NCBI GenBank assembly: GCA_900554845.1
Contig: USIY01000089.1
Coordinates: 1 to 8,050, forward strand
DNA from: an uncultured Bacteroidales bacterium
GTDB taxonomy: Bacteria; Bacteroidota; Bacteroidia; Bacteroidales; Muribaculaceae
DNA: 8,050 nt
Direction: 5' to 3'
Shown here: positions 6,052 to 8,050 of the stretch, piece after piece
Layout of the letters: every line of letters starts with the position of its first letter
How positions within the stretch are numbered: position 1 is the stretch's first letter
Program-made: the position numbers and the translations under genes
The notes under the pieces: model-generated
Databases searched by the model: none
Seen by the model: the letters and a program-made list of their open reading frames with translations, nothing else
Told to the model about the DNA's origin: nothing

Positions 6052-7389
6052 TCAATAGATTCCTTGCGCCATCATGGCTTTGGCCACTTTCATGAAGCCT
6101 GCGGTATTTGCGCCGCGGACATAGTTGCAATATCCGTCGTCCTCCTTGCCGTACTCCAGACATTGCTCATGGATATCAGCCATAATATGACGCAGTTTCT
6201 CATCCACTTCTTCCGCAGTCCACATCAGCCGCTGGCTGTCCTGGGCCATTTCCAGACCGGATACGGAAACTCCTCCTGCATTGGCAGCCTTTCCCGGGGC
6301 ATAAAGTATACGGGCTTTCAGGAATTCATGAACGGCGGCGGCTGTGGACGGCATGTTGGCGCCCTCGCTCACCGCTATGCAGTCCTGCGCCAGCAACGCG
6401 CGCGCATCTTCGTCGTCAAGTTCGTTCTGGGTGGCCGAAGGCATCGCTATATCGCATTTTACAATTTTCCAAGGACGCTCGCCGGGGTGATATTCGCATC
6501 CGGGCTCAGCGGCAAGCTCGCTGAGACGTCCGCGGTACATCATCTTCAACTCAAAAATCTTCCGGAACAGCTCCTCAGTCATTCCGTCCGCAATTACCAG
6601 TGTGCCGTCCGAATCGCTTACCGACACCGGAACCGCGCCCAGCGCCAGCAGTTTCTCACATGTATATAGGGCCACGTTGCCAGCACCGGACACGGCGACA
6701 CGCTTGCCTTTAAGGGCAATATCCTTAGTGTTCAACATGTTGAGCAGGAAATATACATTTCCGTAACCGGTAGCCTCCGGACGCATCAGCGATCCGCCGA
6801 ACGCAAGACCCTTTCCGGTAAAGCTCCCCGTGAACTCGCGCGACATCTTCTTGTACCAGCCGAACATGTACCCTACCTCGCGGGCTCCTACGCCGATATC
6901 GCCCGCAGGGACATCCATGTCGCTTCCGATATTGCGCCACAGTTCATTGACAAACGCCTGACAGAACCGCATTATCTCCATATCGCTTTTGCCGCGAGGT
7001 GAAAAATCGGATCCTCCCTTGGCGCCCCCCATCATCAAGGTGGTCAATGAATTCTTGAAAGTCTGCTCGAACGCCAGGAATTTCAATATCGACAGATTGA
7101 CCGAAGCATGAAAACGTATGCCACCCTTGTACGGGCCTATGGCGTTGTTGTGCTGTACGCGGTAACCCATATTGTTGCGAACGCGGCCCTCGTCGTCTAT
7201 CCAGGACACTCGGAAAGATATCACTCGGTCGGGCATGCACAGGCGCTCCATGAGGTTGTAGCGCTCAAACTCAGGATATTCGTTGTAGACATCCTCGATG
7301 GAGGTAACCACTTCTTCTACAGCCTGAAGATACTCAGGCTCATTAGGAAACCGCTGACGCAAGTCAGCCATTAATTCTGCTGCTTTCAC
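6052..7389 (-). CDS. gdhA: Glutamate dehydrogenase (probably NADP-dependent)
   Basis: Cytoplasmic enzyme interconverting 2-oxoglutarate plus ammonia and glutamate; it forms hexamers. It has 445 residues, the usual size of the hexameric small-subunit type in Bacteroidales and Escherichia coli. Visible motifs are the substrate lysine in GPYKGG (K88), the active-site signature LMMGGAKGGSDFSP (118-131) with catalytic K124, D164 in PAGDIGVG, the Rossmann turn SGAGNVA (234-240), the following SDSDG (258-262), and ANAGGVSVSGLEM (369-381). The SDSDG region resembles NADP-preferring enzymes, but cofactor preference is inferred. The GTG at 7389 is chosen because its N-terminus (MKAAELMADLRQRFPNEPEY) lines up with the length and opening of related Bacteroides enzymes; an ATG six codons inside (7371) is the alternative. 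The sequence has Met at 119 where LPMGG is commoner. It is convergent with the methyltransferase gene and divergent from the metY-like gene. Confidence 0.96.
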   Translation of the reverse strand: MKAAELMADLRQRFPNEPEYLQAVEEVVTSIEDVYNEYPEFERYNLMERLCMPDRVISFRVSWIDDEGRVRNNMGYRVQHNNAIGPYKGGIRFHASVNLSILKFLAFEQTFKNSLTTLMMGGAKGGSDFSPRGKSDMEIMRFCQAFVNELWRNIGSDMDVPAGDIGVGAREVGYMFGWYKKMSREFTGSFTGKGLAFGGSLMRPEATGYGNVYFLLNMLNTKDIALKGKRVAVSGAGNVALYTCEKLLALGAVPVSVSDSDGTLVIADGMTEELFRKIFELKMMYRGRLSELAAEPGCEYHPGERPWKIVKCDIAMPSATQNELDDEDARALLAQDCIAVSEGANMPSTAAAVHEFLKARILYAPGKAANAGGVSVSGLEMAQDSQRLMWTAEEVDEKLRHIMADIHEQCLEYGKEDDGYCNYVRGANTAGFMKVAKAMMAQGIY

Positions 7390-7475
7390 TTTGAGTATAT
7401 TTTAGAAACAATATAAAAATGTATATACTTGATTGCAAAACTGTCAAAATCTGCCTTCAAACCTTAATACGCTTG

Positions 7476-7505
7476 CAAAATTACAACTATTTTACAAAAT
7501 TACAA
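7476..7505 (-). promoter_or_regulatory. Likely main promoter of gdhA
   Basis: Read on the minus strand, TAATTTTG (7483 to 7476), followed by C, is an exact Bacteroidota -7 element; GTTG ending at 7503 lies 19 bases upstream and serves as a -33 element. Initiation just downstream would give a leader of about 80 bases before the GTG at 7389. Its -7 box overlaps one of four TTGCAA palindromes in this spacer. Confidence 0.6.
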
Positions 7506-7507
7506 CT
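7476..7507. repeat. 13-base direct repeat in the gdhA/metY spacer
   Basis: CAAAATTACAACT occurs at 7476-7488 and again at 7495-7507, a period of 19 bases. On the minus strand each copy contains a -33-like GTTG next to a -7-like TAATTTTG. The period equals the -33 to -7 spacing, so the -33 element of the proximal promoter is supplied by the upstream copy. Confidence 0.75.
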
Positions 7508-7528
7508 TTTTGCAATAAATTTATTCAA
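7495..7528 (-). promoter_or_regulatory. Possible second, upstream promoter of gdhA
   Basis: A second TAATTTTG on the minus strand (7502 to 7495) lies exactly 19 bases upstream of the first one, because both belong to a 13-base direct repeat. The nearest TTG for a -33 element (7528 to 7526) is 23 bases away, which is long, and the base after the box is T rather than C. It is therefore weaker than the proximal promoter and may instead mainly supply the -33 element of that promoter. Confidence 0.35.
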
Positions 7529-7573
7529 TTTCATTATTTTTTGCAATCATTATTACTTTTGTTTCATGTCGGA

Positions 7574-7605
7574 TTGACGACATTGCGATATTTTTTGTAA
7601 CTTTG
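7574..7605 (+). promoter_or_regulatory. Promoter of the O-acetylhomoserine sulfhydrylase-type gene
   Basis: TAACTTTG at 7598-7605, followed by C, matches the Bacteroidota -7 consensus exactly, and TTG at 7574-7576 lies 21 bases upstream as a -33 element. A start a few bases after the box would leave a leader of about 30 bases before the ATG at 7639, too short for a known SAM riboswitch. Confidence 0.68.
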
Positions 7606-7638
7606 CACCTTGAAAATAAAGAATGTATATTTTCTGTA

Positions 7639-8050
7639 ATGAAACCGAATAACCTAAGTTTGCATTTCGAGACTCTTCAGCTTCACGCCGGCCAGCCTCA
7701 TGGAACTCCCGGCAACGGAGCCTGTGCCGTTCCTATATATCAGTCAGCCGCATATGTATTCGAAAATATGGAGCAGGCTTCCGCCCGTTTCGCCTTAAGC
7801 GAACCGGGCAACATATACACCCGACTCACAAATCCTACCCAAGAAGCTTTGGAAAACCGTATGGCCGTCCTTGAAGGAGGCACAGGGGCACTGGCGCTCG
7901 CGTCGGGCGCCGCGGCAGTCACTTACGCATTGGAAAACGTGCTGCTGCCCGGTGACCATATTGTGGCCGCCGACAACATGTACGGAGGCACTTATAATCT
8001 TATAGTAAACAATCTGTCGCAACGTGGCATCGAGCATACCATCGTCAATG
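7639..8050 (+). CDS. metY: O-acetylhomoserine aminocarboxypropyltransferase (sulfhydrylase), N-terminal part (3' end outside window)
   Basis: PLP enzyme of the Cys/Met metabolism family that would form homocysteine from O-acetylhomoserine and sulfide for methionine synthesis. The frame runs open to the window edge: 137 complete codons of an expected 425 or so. Visible family features are FETLQLHAGQ (10-19), VPIYQSAAY (31-39), the cofactor-phosphate YTR (Y60, R62), the LASGAAA turn (87-93; S89-G90) and DNMYGGTYN (112-120), where Y115 should stack on the PLP ring. The PLP lysine is beyond the edge. The opening HFETLQLHAG and the short GACAVPIYQS segment favour MetY over cystathionine gamma-synthase or gamma-lyase, but these are close relatives and the decisive C-terminal part is absent. 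The ATG at 7639 follows the candidate promoter at a normal distance; no Shine-Dalgarno is present. Confidence 0.88.
   Translation, partial: MKPNNLSLHFETLQLHAGQPHGTPGNGACAVPIYQSAAYVFENMEQASARFALSEPGNIYTRLTNPTQEALENRMAVLEGGTGALALASGAAAVTYALENVLLPGDHIVAADNMYGGTYNLIVNNLSQRGIEHTIVN

Larger units (their letters stand above)
7390..7638. other. Divergent AT-rich regulatory spacer between gdhA and the metY-like gene
   Basis: This 249-base region holds the start regions of two divergent genes. It contains two candidate minus-strand gdhA promoters, a plus-strand promoter for the metY-like gene, the 13-base direct repeat and four copies of the palindrome TTGCAA (7433-7438, 7473-7478, 7510-7515, 7541-7546). 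Extended to TTTTGCAA, two copies point left and two point right. I see no small gene, terminator or recognisable riboswitch. It is much more AT-rich than the flanking genes, as expected of a Bacteroidota promoter region. Confidence 0.6.

Noticed and set aside
6064..6669. 201-codon open frame on the plus strand antisense to gdhA
   Set aside because: It lies entirely over conserved gdhA codons, its translation is His/Arg-rich without recognisable motifs, and no promoter precedes it.
7394..7429. AGTATAT/ATATACT inverted repeat in the gdhA leader as a riboswitch or attenuator
   Set aside because: Only seven weak A-T-rich pairs around a 22-base loop; such matches are common in AT-rich spacers, and no terminator or conserved aptamer is visible.
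7554..7561. TACTTTTG as an extra plus-strand promoter upstream of the metY-like gene
   Set aside because: It matches TAnnTTTG, but there is no TTG or TTTG at 17-23 bases upstream and the next base is T; the element at 7598-7605 is better placed and has a -33 partner.
1..8050. Mobile element, CRISPR array, defence genes or RNA genes
   Set aside because: No transposase or integrase, no regularly spaced repeats, no terminal inverted repeats, no tRNA-like cloverleaf and no defence-type protein were seen; all long frames are accounted for by core metabolism, transport and regulation.

Overview
The window reads as chromosomal DNA of a member of the Bacteroidota, most likely order Bacteroidales (a gut or host-associated lineage such as Muribaculaceae or Bacteroidaceae is a guess). 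The basis is the repeated occurrence of the Bacteroidota sigma-factor -7 element TAnnTTTG (always followed by C at the likeliest promoters) just upstream of genes, the near absence of Shine-Dalgarno sequences, and protein sequences that look like Bacteroidales versions of their families. It is dense, ordinary core-genome DNA: seven protein genes, no tRNA/rRNA, no mobile element, no CRISPR.

Layout. 1-609 (+): C-terminal part of an AGCS-type amino acid:cation symporter cut by the window edge, closed by a compact hairpin terminator. 693-2745 (+): an OmpR/PhoB-type response regulator and a membrane histidine kinase, overlapping by 17 bases. 2899-5190 (+): a 763-residue PiT/PHO4 phosphate transporter with a long cytoplasmic helical C-terminal extension. 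5250-6050 (+): a SpoU/TrmH-type RNA 2'-O-methyltransferase. 6052-7389 (-): glutamate dehydrogenase GdhA, convergent with the methyltransferase with a single base between the stop codons. 7390-7638: divergent AT-rich regulatory region. 7639-8050 (+): N-terminal part of an O-acetylhomoserine sulfhydrylase-type PLP enzyme, cut by the right edge.

How they may work together. The two-component pair has an extracytoplasmic sensor that resembles those of PhoR-like kinases and sits directly before a phosphate transporter, so phosphate sensing and uptake is a reasonable hypothesis. The gdhA and metY-like genes are divergent and link ammonia and sulfide assimilation. Nearly every gene has its own candidate promoter, so the same-strand genes (apart from the regulator-kinase pair) are probably separately promoted.

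I did not find a clear undescribed system. The items most worth a second look are non-coding: a nested 47-base inverted repeat inside the methyltransferase gene, an imperfect inverted repeat bracketing that gene's promoter and touching its ATG, a cluster of four TTGCAA palindromes plus a 13-base direct repeat in the gdhA/metY spacer, a degenerate 9-base repeat tract before the phosphate transporter, and a probably leaderless mRNA for the response regulator.
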